A DNA stretch of 64,000 bases from the NCBI RefSeq assembly GCF_000788395.1, contig NZ_CP009889.1:248001-312000 (forward strand), written 5' to 3'. The stretch is from Pseudoalteromonas piratica (GTDB lineage Bacteria > Pseudomonadota > Gammaproteobacteria > Enterobacterales > Alteromonadaceae). Below, one piece after another: positions 14,522 to 24,451 of the stretch (position 1 is its first letter; the number at the start of each line of letters is the position of its first letter). A program made the translations under genes and the position numbers. The notes under the pieces are model-generated. The model saw only the letters and a program-made list of their open reading frames with translations, was not told the origin of the DNA and did not search any database.

Positions 14522-16020
14522 TAATTTTCGCCTTTTTCGCGCTTTAACTTTTTTAATAGCTTTGTGGGAAGTGCAATGTGCTTAGATTTGGCTGCGCGAT
14601 ACAGTAAGGGCAAATACATCATCAAGAAAATTAACCCTGATAGTAATTGAGATAATAAAATAGGCCAATTGAGCGCAGTGAGTTCCATTGAAATCAGGTA
14701 ACTAATAAGTAACACAGAAAATGGTAACAAACAGCTCAAGGCTTCTTTGACAAATTGTGAAAACGGCAGCTGGTATCTGCTGTAAACAAACCAGCTCAAT
14801 AATAAGAATAAGGCGACAAATGAGAGGGATGCAGCAAGGGCTACTGAGGTTAAGCTGTTACCCGTATTGAGTGTTATGACAAGCATCAGCACTGCAATTA
14901 ATACAGCAATAAAAGCAACTAAGGAAGCTTTCGCTTGCCATTGATTAAATACAATAATGCCACGTACTGGGTAACTTAGGGTTAAGAAAAAAGCACCAAT
15001 TAGTAACCATTGCGCGGGTAAAATTGATTCATTAAATGCAGGTAAAAACCATGTGATAAACACAGGTAAGGCATAACACATCACAGCAATAACAAGTGGC
15101 ATAAGGTAAGCATTCAAACGAATACCTTTTATCATATACTGTTCTAAAATCGCCTCTTTGGCCGCTTGTTTATTTTCTGCCATCAGTAACTGTTCGGTTA
15201 CTTCCCGCGAAGACCCCGGAATATTGATCATCACGCCAACTAAAATGCCTGCAATGGCATAAATGCCCAGCGCCTTTGCACCTAAAAATGATGCAACGAG
15301 CACTTTATCAATATTGCGCAGTGTTAGGTTAACCAAATCGAGCGCCATAATCGGACTGCCAGTTTTTACTAATGACTTGGCAAGTGGCATATTGGCAGCA
15401 CTTGGCGTGCTTATTGGGGTTTTTCTCAGTAAGAAACACAGCGCAATAAAGCAGGATAAGCCCAGAGCTAAAAGCGCACCATATAAACCCCAAAACCAAA
15501 TAAAACTGAGGCCAAAAACAAAGTTTAAGGTATAGCGAATAACGGTTGTTTGACTGACTAACGTAAAGTTATGGTAACCCTTCGCTTCTGCACCATAATG
15601 TTCATACAGGGCATTGAGAAAAATAATAATGGCCATCGCATAGAGGCCATATTCCATTTCAGACACGAGTGGTGTGGTTAATGCGTAGCCTGTCATTATG
15701 GCTGCAATTACAGTGGTCGCAATTAAAGTAACTACCAGAGTAGTATGTGTATAACGTTTAAGTGAATTGTTATTTTTTTCAGCTAACTCAGCGATTTTAA
15801 AGCGCATTGCGGAGCGTGTACCAAGGTGCGCAAAATTGGCATAAAACGGAATTACGTTTAGCAAACTCCAAATACCAAAAAGCTCAGGGCCAAGTAATCC
15901 TGGGCGAAAAAATGCAGTGGCAAGCCCAAGCATATGGCGATAAAAATTGCTCGATGTGAATTGAACAATGTTTTTTAACGCCGATTTTTGATGGGCTGTT
16001 GGCACCTGATTTTGACTCAT
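14521..16020 (-). CDS. Wzx-type polysaccharide flippase
   Basis: A 499-aa membrane protein with about 12-14 helices, of the polysaccharide-synthase/MATE-like flippase group. It moves lipid-linked repeat units across the inner membrane. A conserved N-terminal region (FTSSNFYRHMLGLATAFFRPGLLGPELFGIW) resembles Wzx starts, and Gly/Pro-rich helix pairs repeat through the chain. The C-terminus is strongly basic (KLLKKLKREKGE). It overlaps the following glycosyltransferase by one base and starts just after the OmpA-WD40-FGE gene. Confidence 0.82.
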   Translation of the reverse strand: MSQNQVPTAHQKSALKNIVQFTSSNFYRHMLGLATAFFRPGLLGPELFGIWSLLNVIPFYANFAHLGTRSAMRFKIAELAEKNNNSLKRYTHTTLVVTLIATTVIAAIMTGYALTTPLVSEMEYGLYAMAIIIFLNALYEHYGAEAKGYHNFTLVSQTTVIRYTLNFVFGLSFIWFWGLYGALLALGLSCFIALCFLLRKTPISTPSAANMPLAKSLVKTGSPIMALDLVNLTLRNIDKVLVASFLGAKALGIYAIAGILVGVMINIPGSSREVTEQLLMAENKQAAKEAILEQYMIKGIRLNAYLMPLVIAVMCYALPVFITWFLPAFNESILPAQWLLIGAFFLTLSYPVRGIIVFNQWQAKASLVAFIAVLIAVLMLVITLNTGNSLTSVALAASLSFVALFLLLSWFVYSRYQLPFSQFVKEALSCLLPFSVLLISYLISMELTALNWPILLSQLLSGLIFLMMYLPLLYRAAKSKHIALPTKLLKKLKREKGEN

Positions 16021-16021
16021 T

Positions 16022-18154
16022 TTATTGTGGCTTTACTAATCTTAAGCCTGAATAAAAAGCACGTGAGCCGGGTTCATCATAATGCCTACGAGAGCACTGA
16101 CCTAATTGAGAACCCTTATTCCATGCACCGCCGCGTTGTGCGCGATAAACATGGCCGTTCATAAAATGATAGCTATCATCCCCTGCATAAACAGGCTGGT
16201 GGCGACGATGTTTGCTGTAACCATCTTTTGTAAATGCATCGAGTGTCCATTCCCACACGCCATCATTCATATTGTTTAAGCCAAGATCTGATTGGTTTTC
16301 ATCCTTTTGCTGAGAAGGGAAGTATTTGATTTTTTCACCTTGGTTACGACATGCGTATTCCCACTCAGCTTCAGTCGGTAAGCGATAAATTTGACCCGCA
16401 TTGCGGTTTAATTTACACATAAATAGTTGTGCATCTTTCCACGAAACTTGGTTTACAGCTGACGTTGCACACGTTTCGCCCTGGCAAGGTTGTTTGGACG
16501 GATTATAACCCAGGGTATCTTGCCATAGTTGCTGGCTTACTTCGTTTTGTGCAATCCAATACCCACTCAAACAGACCTTATGAAGCGGCTGTTCGCTGCT
16601 AGAACATTGCTTGTTCCAAGGTCCACACCCCATTTCATAACAGGCACTACCAACCCACGTAAATTGGGTATTCGTGACCTCATCAAGCCATGATTTAATT
16701 TGCTCGTTTTCATTCGGAAACGGTTTTTGGGGCTGCCAGTCATGGGTTGTAAATGTATTAAGATACTGGCCGCTTTTACTGTCCCAAAAGTGCACATTAT
16801 TACGTTCATCACTGGTCATGATAACGCCATCGTTATTAACGAATGCCACGCTTTTAAGATTGTACTGCGAATTGCTAATATTGAGTAAGCTGCGTTTAGT
16901 TCGAAGCTCCCACAATGTAATATCCCCATTTTGATAAATGGCGATCAGTTTTTGTCCATCACTTGAAATATCAAAGTGGTTTATTCTGCGACCTTCAGGG
17001 TCATTAAATAATGACTTTTGACCAGTCGATGTTTGCCAGTAATGGATACCGCTTCGGTTACTGGCGCTGATCAGGTAATCATTTTTTTCATCAAAACTTA
17101 AATGCGTCACAGTATCGTTATGAATAGGAAAATGCGCCTCCATTTTCTGCGTCACTAGATTCCATAAGGTGATGTTGCCATCGACATCCGCAGATGCGGC
17201 ATATTTACTGTCGGATGAAAGTGTTACTGCAGAAATGGCAGCTTGATGCTTTCTGAATGTTTTGATTTCTTGGCGTTTAACTAAATCCCACAGGCGAACT
17301 TCACCATCTAAACTACCTGAAATTGCCACTTCTGCACTGTCAGAAAAGGCTGCTGCGGTAATCGCAGATAAATGGCCTGTAAAAGACTCAAGTTCACTGG
17401 CAGTTGCAACATCCCATAAAGTAAGGCGTTGCGATGTACCACCAGATAATGCGAGCAGTTTATTATTCGAAATTGCAGACGTATAAATTTTGCCTTCCTT
17501 CGCTGCCAAAATATTTTGTGGGCATGCCGCTTGCGTATCCCAAATAACGAGTTCACTCCCATTATTCAGTAATAAGGAGTCACCATTTCCTGCTAATGCA
17601 ACTTTGCTGTGTTTTTCAAAAAACGCGATTGTCGAAGGTTCAATGCTTATTTCTACTCGACGATTTAGGGCTTTGCCTTGCACCGTTGTGTTATCTGCAA
17701 CCGGGTTCGCTTTACCCTTAGACTGCACTGCACGTATGCGAATTTCATTTTTTAAATGGGGTTGAAGAAATGCTTTCACTGCCAATGCACGTCTTTCGCC
17801 CAACTTTAAGTTGTACTCTTTCGAAGCGCGACTATCAGTATGACCGACTAAATCTAATTGGAATTGATACGCTTCAATTTGCTGCAGTTGTGTGATTAGT
17901 CGTGTTAATAGTTGCTGATATTCTGGCGTAATTTTGGCTGAATCGGTATCGAAGTATACATTGACTGTAAACGCATCATTTTGCTCAATTAAGCTCGCTA
18001 CTTTTTGTTGGATATCAACATTAGAAGGCATTGAATAGGCATCATTTGCTGATATTTCATGACAAAAAAGCACGGATGTCATAAGTAAAGCGGGTGAAAG
18101 CACCTTGCCAATAGCGCGGTTAAGCTGGCTGCCATTTTTTATTGTGTTAGTCAT
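16022..18154 (-). CDS. OmpA-WD40-FGE-sulfatase (SUMF1-like) fusion protein
   Basis: A 710-aa exported protein with three modules. A signal peptide covers about residues 1-37. An OmpA-type peptidoglycan-binding domain lies at about 63-173 (VYFDTDSAKITPEY, LVGHTDSRASKEYN, LNRRVEI). WD40 repeats fill about 176-476. A formylglycine-generating-enzyme-like domain covers about 506-710 (RLPTEAEWEYACR, RGGAWNKG, GLRLV). The second FGE cysteine may be kept in GQCSRR, but the first position is Lys, so catalysis is doubtful. I chose the ATG at 18154, which overlaps the upstream gene by 8 bases and has GGGAG upstream; an in-frame ATG at 18196 adds 14 polar residues before the signal. In an exopolysaccharide operon it may be a periplasmic scaffold anchored to the cell wall. 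Confidence 0.82.
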   Translation of the reverse strand: MTNTIKNGSQLNRAIGKVLSPALLMTSVLFCHEISANDAYSMPSNVDIQQKVASLIEQNDAFTVNVYFDTDSAKITPEYQQLLTRLITQLQQIEAYQFQLDLVGHTDSRASKEYNLKLGERRALAVKAFLQPHLKNEIRIRAVQSKGKANPVADNTTVQGKALNRRVEISIEPSTIAFFEKHSKVALAGNGDSLLLNNGSELVIWDTQAACPQNILAAKEGKIYTSAISNNKLLALSGGTSQRLTLWDVATASELESFTGHLSAITAAAFSDSAEVAISGSLDGEVRLWDLVKRQEIKTFRKHQAAISAVTLSSDSKYAASADVDGNITLWNLVTQKMEAHFPIHNDTVTHLSFDEKNDYLISASNRSGIHYWQTSTGQKSLFNDPEGRRINHFDISSDGQKLIAIYQNGDITLWELRTKRSLLNISNSQYNLKSVAFVNNDGVIMTSDERNNVHFWDSKSGQYLNTFTTHDWQPQKPFPNENEQIKSWLDEVTNTQFTWVGSACYEMGCGPWNKQCSSSEQPLHKVCLSGYWIAQNEVSQQLWQDTLGYNPSKQPCQGETCATSAVNQVSWKDAQLFMCKLNRNAGQIYRLPTEAEWEYACRNQGEKIKYFPSQQKDENQSDLGLNNMNDGVWEWTLDAFTKDGYSKHRRHQPVYAGDDSYHFMNGHVYRAQRGGAWNKGSQLGQCSRRHYDEPGSRAFYSGLRLVKPQ

Positions 18155-19322
18155 TTTTGACTGGCTCCCATTTGATGACACGTTTGTTGCGCACAAAATC
18201 TAACATTCCTAACAGTACACCGATATTGCCCAGCACAAAATAATGTATTGCATTAAATAGCTTTGTTAGTTTGTTTGGTAGTTTAGTTACAAAAGGTGCG
18301 AATAATGCCACGAGATAAAATCCACACTGTAAAATCATACTGATTTTAAAAAGTAAATGAACGGGTATTAACATTAAGTTTGATGCAAACAGTAACAGCA
18401 GCGAGACCGGTAGCAAGCGGCGCATTACTTTGTTAATGAACAATCCTGATGCAAAAAAGCCTGACTTAAATGGATTCAATAATGCGGGAAACATGGCGAT
18501 GCCCGTTAAACTGCGACAGGTGATCCGTCTACGGCGACTGATTTCATGTTTACTATTGCGTGAAGGTGTTTTAATAAATGCTTTTGCTTGGCCTTCAAAA
18601 ACAAATTGTTTACCTTGGTTAATAACAGCGAGTGCGCTGTAAAGATCGTCAGTGACACCCTCTGCAATTGGGCTATGATGTTCACGTCTTATCGCATAAA
18701 GTTTGCCATCGTTTGATGTTAAAAAGCCTAATTTGCTCTCTTGAACCTTTATCCAGCTATCGAGTTTGATGTATTTCTTTTGCGCATCTTTAAGTGCGCC
18801 TGTGTCACTTGCAATAGCGCGTTGACCACACACGCCACTGACGTTAGGTTGAGAAAAGTGTTTGGTGAGTTGTGCTATTGCATCGGGCACTAAAATCGCA
18901 TCGAGATCAGAAAATACTAAAATATCGGCTTGGGTATGCTCTGCTGCTCTGTTTAAAGCTTTTGCTTTACCAATATGTTGCTCATCATAAAGCACGGTCA
19001 TAGCGTCGAACTTATGGGTGTTTAACAGATCAAGTGTATTATCCGTTGAACCATCAGAGAAAAAGATAAAGTTAATTTTGTCTTTTGCATACGCTAATGC
19101 CCGACAGTTATTAATTTTATCTTCGACCAAGCGTTCGCCATTTCGCGCTGCAATTAACATGGTAACCGTTGGCTCTGATGCCGTGCCTTGGTTTTGCACA
19201 TTTATTTGTCTTGGCGGTGCTTTTTTAAAAAAAAGTAAGCATGGATAAACGGCAAAGACACACAGTAAAGGAAGCAATGCCAGTGCACCAATCAGCAATG
19301 CAGCAATAAAAAGGTTATCCAT
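18147..19322 (-). CDS. Membrane-bound glycosyltransferase family 2
   Basis: A 391-aa enzyme with an N-terminal membrane helix (about 5-30), a GT-A domain (VTMLIAARNGERLVEDKI, FIFFSDGSTDNTLDLL, then the DLDA metal motif at about 138-141 and a TDDLYSAL motif) and three or four C-terminal helices. The RRRRITCRSLTGI segment after the catalytic domain resembles the Q/RxxRW region of processive or lipid-acceptor transferases. It lies between the O-antigen ligase-like gene and the OmpA-WD40-FGE gene and overlaps both by 8 bases, so it is coupled to them. Confidence 0.83.
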   Translation of the reverse strand: MDNLFIAALLIGALALLPLLCVFAVYPCLLFFKKAPPRQINVQNQGTASEPTVTMLIAARNGERLVEDKINNCRALAYAKDKINFIFFSDGSTDNTLDLLNTHKFDAMTVLYDEQHIGKAKALNRAAEHTQADILVFSDLDAILVPDAIAQLTKHFSQPNVSGVCGQRAIASDTGALKDAQKKYIKLDSWIKVQESKLGFLTSNDGKLYAIRREHHSPIAEGVTDDLYSALAVINQGKQFVFEGQAKAFIKTPSRNSKHEISRRRRITCRSLTGIAMFPALLNPFKSGFFASGLFINKVMRRLLPVSLLLLFASNLMLIPVHLLFKISMILQCGFYLVALFAPFVTKLPNKLTKLFNAIHYFVLGNIGVLLGMLDFVRNKRVIKWEPVKND

Positions 19323-20724
19323 GTTGTTTTTTCTCTACTAGGTCAATTGTGCTGTAACGTAATGCAAGCTGTGAAAGTGCTAAACCGACGAGCATAAACT
19401 TGTGATGCGTTTCACTAAAGATAAGCAAGTAAAATAAGGTGGCAAATAAAAAGAGCCGTAATCCAGCAATAAAGTCAGCCTCCTCTATCATGCCTGCTTT
19501 TAAATATCGTTGCTTGGCGATGGTAAATGCGCGAAGTGCAGTAAATAGCAACATTAAGAACGTAATTAGTCCTATGATCCCTGTACCTACAAGAATTTCG
19601 AGGTAACTATTGTGAGCATAACGGCCAAGCACTTTTCCGCTTTCTTTATCAATTTTTGCGTATTGTGTTTGCGCATAAATTTGATAAAAACTATCTAGCC
19701 CATGGCCGAATAGTGGTCGCTCTAAAAACGCATCGGATGCAACTTCTAAATAACTTGCTCGCCTAACAAGCGATGAATCTTCCCAAGAGGTTAGTGATGT
19801 TTGTCGTTGCCAGAAAGAGTCTGGCATAACAACGACAAAGGTGGTTAAGCTGATGCTAATCCCAAGTAGAATAAAGCCTATGTATTTAACACGAAAGAAA
19901 TGGCGAAACTCAAATACAATTAATGCCGATATCACCACAAAAACCAAGAAACCACCTCGGGAAAAAGTGAGGCCAATCCCTAGCACGGCATTAATCAGTA
20001 ACGCGGCATAAGCTAATTTGGAGATTGCTCGTTTGGCATATAAAAAACCATGCACGATGATTGGCATGCTGGCAATGATCATCAATGATAGGTTGTTAGG
20101 ATCAATTGTTGCGCCAACATTACGGGTTAAGTTCCCGCCCATATGATCTTCGGTAAATAAACTCAAACCAAATAGGTAGTCTAAGTTGCCTAAAAATGTA
20201 CTCACAGCGACACTTAAAATGATTAATTTAGGCAGTGTTTTGCGAAAGCCATGCTTGGGCACTAAGGCAAGTACCAATAAAATGTATAACAGGGATGCAA
20301 TCCAGAGTTTAAAGTCTTTAATCGATGCCGCTAAGTAAGGAGACAACCAGGTTGAAACAATGGCTACTAAGAAAAATAAAGTAAGCCACATAGATACTGG
20401 GTTTCTTAAGTCATTAAAGGACTTTTTATGGATGATGCGATCGGCGATAAAAATTAAAAATGTCCCACCTGCCACAATCCATGCAAGGTTTATCTCGACG
20501 CCACCAACCATAATCTTACGAAATGCCCCAAATGGGATCATAAAGACTAAAATATACACGCCAATTTGCGGTTGCTTTGACATAATTAAACTGGCGACAA
20601 CGAGAATACTGGGTACCGCAGCTAACACAAAGTATTTAGTGGTTAACAGTAACACCGTAAGCACTATAAGTGCTGATATTATGAGCAGGCGCGCAAGCCC
20701 GATGTTAGCCAGTTGTCTGCTCAT
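19315..20724 (-). CDS. O-antigen ligase/Wzy-like polymerase
   Basis: A 469-aa membrane protein with about 12 helices and a long periplasmic loop near residues 300-375 (RQTSLTSWEDSSLVRRASYLEVASD region, then FGHGLDSFYQIYAQTQY), typical of the O-antigen ligase/Wzy_C family. In a locus with Wzx, Wzz and Wza it most likely polymerises repeat units in the periplasm. It sits 4 bases after the phosphoglycosyl transferase gene and overlaps the next gene by 8 bases. Ligase and polymerase cannot be told apart by sequence alone. Confidence 0.82.
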   Translation of the reverse strand: MSRQLANIGLARLLIISALIVLTVLLLTTKYFVLAAVPSILVVASLIMSKQPQIGVYILVFMIPFGAFRKIMVGGVEINLAWIVAGGTFLIFIADRIIHKKSFNDLRNPVSMWLTLFFLVAIVSTWLSPYLAASIKDFKLWIASLLYILLVLALVPKHGFRKTLPKLIILSVAVSTFLGNLDYLFGLSLFTEDHMGGNLTRNVGATIDPNNLSLMIIASMPIIVHGFLYAKRAISKLAYAALLINAVLGIGLTFSRGGFLVFVVISALIVFEFRHFFRVKYIGFILLGISISLTTFVVVMPDSFWQRQTSLTSWEDSSLVRRASYLEVASDAFLERPLFGHGLDSFYQIYAQTQYAKIDKESGKVLGRYAHNSYLEILVGTGIIGLITFLMLLFTALRAFTIAKQRYLKAGMIEEADFIAGLRLFLFATLFYLLIFSETHHKFMLVGLALSQLALRYSTIDLVEKKQHG

Positions 20725-20728
20725 ATAG

Positions 20729-21817
20729 TCAGGAAATACTCTTATATAAAAAGTATTTATGTAGTTTTAATTGATTCAATGGGCTGAGCTTGCGCATTGA
20801 GATCACATACAAAAACTTGTCAGGATATTCACTGCTGGCATCGCGCTTAATCTTTAATTTAGCTTCACAATGAACAGATTTATGTCTCGCTTTCGACTGA
20901 AACATAGGTTTGTATTGGGTAATTAATTCAATTGCTGCAATGTCGTTTGTTATTTCATGCGGCAGCGCAATGTATACATCATCTTCATTAATGTTAATTA
21001 CCTCACCTTGTAGATCACTGAGGTGTATATTTAGGCTATCAGCATTTCCTTGGTCTGTGTGCTTGTACCAAAGATTAACTTTGGTTCTGTGGCAATTAAC
21101 TCTGTCTAATACCCGTCTTTCAACAGGGCTTTTGTAAAGCGGTGATAAGTGTTTAACAACTTTTACAGCGACTTTTGGCAATTTGCGAATCAATTTGAAA
21201 AGCAAAACGCTCAAGGCATAAGACAATAAGACAATATCAGACTTAACCTCGTGGCTGCGTTTTAAGTAGAAATTATCAATTAATGCACGGGTTTTTTTAG
21301 ATGCGCTGTGTGGTGTAAACAGCTGAGAGTAACCAATTAACCCTGGCTTTACGGCAAAGCGTTTATCATACCATGGGATTTGTTTACACATTTCATCGTA
21401 AACAGTCTGTCGCTCAGGGCGCGGGCCGATAATGTCCATATCGCCTTTAAGTACATTAAATAATTGCGGCAATTCATCTAGGCGAGTTTCACGTAAAAAT
21501 TTACCTATTGGTGTTTCTAGTTTGAGTGTACTTGTCGATACTAACTCCGCACCGATAATGGCCTCTGCATTTTCTGTTAACGTTCTAAACTTATACATGG
21601 TAAAGGTTTTTTTATTTCTACCGAGTCGTTCTCCAGCATAAAATGCAGGGCCGCCATCTTGTAATCTGATGATGATAGGAATAATAAAAAACACAGGAAG
21701 GCTCACCAAAAGCAATACTAGCGCTGCTAATTTATTAAATAAGGTGTTAGCAAGTCCTTGCTTGGCAACATATCCACTATCAAAGTGAAAGGGGTGATCT
21801 TGTTTCATAAACTGCAT
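20729..21817 (-). CDS. Initiating phosphoglycosyl transferase with unusual C-terminal extension
   Basis: A 362-aa enzyme that starts the repeat unit by moving a sugar-phosphate to undecaprenyl phosphate. The bacterial sugar-transferase domain occupies about 22-205: one membrane helix (LAALVLLLVSLPVFFIIPIIIRL), GPAFYAGERLGRN, MYKFRTL, then LRETRLDELPQLFNVLKGDMDIIGPRPE. Family members of the short type end soon after this. Here another 150 residues follow, starting ERRVLDRVNCHR and containing alternating beta-like and charged segments; I do not recognise this part, although a divergent PilZ-like fold is conceivable. The start at 21817 has AGGT upstream. Confidence 0.85.
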   Translation of the reverse strand: MQFMKQDHPFHFDSGYVAKQGLANTLFNKLAALVLLLVSLPVFFIIPIIIRLQDGGPAFYAGERLGRNKKTFTMYKFRTLTENAEAIIGAELVSTSTLKLETPIGKFLRETRLDELPQLFNVLKGDMDIIGPRPERQTVYDEMCKQIPWYDKRFAVKPGLIGYSQLFTPHSASKKTRALIDNFYLKRSHEVKSDIVLLSYALSVLLFKLIRKLPKVAVKVVKHLSPLYKSPVERRVLDRVNCHRTKVNLWYKHTDQGNADSLNIHLSDLQGEVININEDDVYIALPHEITNDIAAIELITQYKPMFQSKARHKSVHCEAKLKIKRDASSEYPDKFLYVISMRKLSPLNQLKLHKYFLYKSIS

Positions 21818-21828
21818 ACTACCTATTG

Positions 21829-23382
21829 CTATTTATTTGATGTGCGTTTTAGCTTTTTGGGTAAATTAATGAAAAACCTTATAATGCGTGTTGTGTAAGA
21901 CGGTTTTGTGGTGACTTCCTTATTACTTAATGCACTAATGGTTGGTAACCCTAAATAACGTTCCGAATCACTGGCACGCTTTATAGAGTCATCAAAATAC
22001 TCGTTAATAAACGCAACGGTTAATGCAACTAACACTGCAATTACTAAGCCAAAGGGAATGAGTAATCGTTTATTAGGGAATGTTGCACTACTGCTTGCCC
22101 AAGCTGGGGTCAGAACGATAATTTGCGTATTTAAACTGGCGCTTTGAATTCGCTCAAACATTAACGATTCTTCTTTTAAGCGATAATAGTTTTCATAGGT
22201 TTTTTCTAATAAACGCTTTTCTCGTTCTAACTTTTCAAGTTGCATCTGGTATTGCGCAAGCGCACCATTTCTAACATCAATTTCATCAACCTTGCTTTGT
22301 AAGAATCGAATGCTGTCTCTTACTGCCATTAACTCGTTTTCTTGGTGTTCCATTAATGCACGTACTTCGCGCACTAGGGTACGGTATGATTTATCAAGTT
22401 CCGCTTTCATGCTTTTAGCACGTTCACTAGAGGCGACGAAATTCCGGCTAATTTTGGTGTATTCTTCAAGCTTGAGATGAACAATATTAGCCATATCACG
22501 GATTGCTTGGTTTTCAATATTTGAAAAAAATTGGTAGGTTTTCTTTTCGTGTCCCGGCAGACGGTTGGCATTAAATTGTGCAACCTGATCAACCATATCT
22601 AGCTGCTTTCGCAAATATTTTAGTTCAGATGTTAATGCAAGGCGGCTTTTTTCAAGGATCCCTAACTGTAACTGGTAATCTTTTTTAACTGCTAGGTTAC
22701 TTTCTATTTCTTTCGAGGATTCTGGCGCTTTTATTTTTGTAATCACCATCGCTATTTCAGATGACTTTACATCAATTAAGCTTTGATAAGCCGCTACCGT
22801 TTGATCATAGAAATCTTTTGTTTGCTCAGGCTTGTATACGGCATTTCGATAACTTAAATATTGATTTACCAATTCTTTTAAGATTGCCTCACCTTCACTT
22901 GGCGAACCCCATATAATGCCTAGCTCAAGCACTTGAGATGAACGTACCACAGTAACAGATAATGCAGATGCTAATTTGCTACTTGTTTTAATCAGTTTTT
23001 CTTCGGCGGCTTCGTCTTTCGCTTCATTACCATTTGTCGATAATGGAATATCAAAGACTTGATCATTTTTAGCCAGTGCTAAAATAGTGCGTTTTAATAC
23101 TTCAACTGAGGCGATGATTTCGGCTTCGGAATTCAAATCTTCACGTGTTATTTCTTGTCTTTTTTCCTGTAACTGTTGAACAATTTCAGGGTTACGTTCA
23201 ACACGTTTGCCTTTTACGAGCAGAGTTGACTGCGCGGTATACTTTTTGGGTGCAAGCAAGGCCACAGCCAATACAGCGATAAATATCAATGCAATCGTAT
23301 CAATAATCAAACGCTTATTGGCAAAGACAATAAAGAGTATTTCTCTTAAAAAGTTTTCAGAGTTTTGAGATTCAGTATTCAC
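21829..23382 (-). CDS. Wzz/GumC-type chain-length determinant
   Basis: A 517-aa inner-membrane protein that sets polymer length and couples to the export channel. It has an N-terminal helix (about 27-48), the conserved Wzz region (KKYTAQSTLLVKG), long coiled-coil stretches through about 180-420, and a C-terminal helix (about 440-462) preceded by TPAWASSSATFPNK, the usual Pro-rich motif. It lacks the fused tyrosine-kinase domain, which is instead encoded by the separate gene at 24452. The short cytoplasmic tail may contact that kinase. It lies between the Wza-like and sugar-transferase genes. Confidence 0.88.
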   Translation of the reverse strand: MNTESQNSENFLREILFIVFANKRLIIDTIALIFIAVLAVALLAPKKYTAQSTLLVKGKRVERNPEIVQQLQEKRQEITREDLNSEAEIIASVEVLKRTILALAKNDQVFDIPLSTNGNEAKDEAAEEKLIKTSSKLASALSVTVVRSSQVLELGIIWGSPSEGEAILKELVNQYLSYRNAVYKPEQTKDFYDQTVAAYQSLIDVKSSEIAMVITKIKAPESSKEIESNLAVKKDYQLQLGILEKSRLALTSELKYLRKQLDMVDQVAQFNANRLPGHEKKTYQFFSNIENQAIRDMANIVHLKLEEYTKISRNFVASSERAKSMKAELDKSYRTLVREVRALMEHQENELMAVRDSIRFLQSKVDEIDVRNGALAQYQMQLEKLEREKRLLEKTYENYYRLKEESLMFERIQSASLNTQIIVLTPAWASSSATFPNKRLLIPFGLVIAVLVALTVAFINEYFDDSIKRASDSERYLGLPTISALSNKEVTTKPSYTTRIIRFFINLPKKLKRTSNK

Positions 23383-23397
23383 TCGTAGCTGCCTTTA

Positions 23398-24438
23398 TTA
23401 GTCTTCATCGATTGGCGCTCTGCGTAGCTGCCAAGAGAAGTTTAATCCCCAGCCTCTAAACATTAAGACGTCTGCCACTTGCTGTGACAAATACGCGGCA
23501 TCGGAAAGTGGCGTTGATGGTATATAAACAATATCGTCAGGCATTAGGAAAAATAGACTGCCATTGCCTGCCATTGAAAAAGTTTGTTCCGCATTGACGC
23601 GCGTAGCAATCATTTGCTTACCCTTACGCCTGATAACATAAACTTCATCAAGCTGAGCATCACGATTGTGTCCTTTAGCAAGAGCAATCGCTTGGATAAC
23701 AGAGGTTGGTTTAGTAATGTCATAAGCACCAGGGCTTTCGACTTCACCCATAATATAAATCTTTGAGCCAGCGTGTTTTTCTAAAAACAGGTCAACATGT
23801 AAACTGGTGCTGATATTTTGATATTGTTTATTAATGGTGTTTTTAATTTCAGGAATCGACTTTGCTGCTACAAATACGTCCCCAACCATTGGGAAGGTTA
23901 CATAACCATCCGGGCGGATTGTCACCAAACGACTTAAACCACGTGCAGAGGTGTGTAGATCTTCTTTCATTTCGCGAATTTGCGATAAGTACTCAGGCAC
24001 ACTGACATAAAGAGAAGGGGAGTTTAGTACACCGCGATAGGCTTGTTTTAGTTCTTCTGCAACTTCAGAGGCGGTTTTACCATATACTTTAATAGTACCA
24101 ATATAAGGCATTGCTATGGTGCCATCAGGTAAGACTTTTTGTGTTTGATCGAGCTCAGCTATGTCTGGAAACTTAACCGATACGGTATCACCTAAAGAGA
24201 TGCGATAAACAAGTTCTGGCTGCCAAGTTTGTATTTGGAAAAGTACGTCTAAAACATCGCCAGGGGAGAGTTTATATTCGGCTAAGTGTTCAAAATCAGG
24301 CGGGCTAAAGGAAAAGCTACTTGATTCAATTGTTGCTTCTTCACCGAGTTTTAGGCCGGTTTTTTCTGAGCTACTGCAACCACTTAAAATAAGTGCAGTG
24401 AGCAATAAGGGGAGCATATATGGTTTAACAAAATACAT
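23398..24438 (-). CDS. Wza-type polysaccharide export lipoprotein
   Basis: A 346-aa outer-membrane lipoprotein with lipobox LILSGC (Cys21). The Poly_export domain begins YKLSPGDVLDV and contains VLPDGTIAMPYIGTIKVYGKT. A second similar block (VTIRPDGYVTFPMVGDVFVAAKS) is followed by an SLBB domain (KIYIMGEVESPGAYDI to DIVYIPSTP) and a C-terminal amphipathic helix that would cross the outer membrane. It is second in the operon after the kinase gene, 13 bases downstream. Confidence 0.88.
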   Translation of the reverse strand: MYFVKPYMLPLLLTALILSGCSSSEKTGLKLGEEATIESSSFSFSPPDFEHLAEYKLSPGDVLDVLFQIQTWQPELVYRISLGDTVSVKFPDIAELDQTQKVLPDGTIAMPYIGTIKVYGKTASEVAEELKQAYRGVLNSPSLYVSVPEYLSQIREMKEDLHTSARGLSRLVTIRPDGYVTFPMVGDVFVAAKSIPEIKNTINKQYQNISTSLHVDLFLEKHAGSKIYIMGEVESPGAYDITKPTSVIQAIALAKGHNRDAQLDEVYVIRRKGKQMIATRVNAEQTFSMAGNGSLFFLMPDDIVYIPSTPLSDAAYLSQQVADVLMFRGWGLNFSWQLRRAPIDED

Positions 24439-24451
24439 CTATTTATTACTC

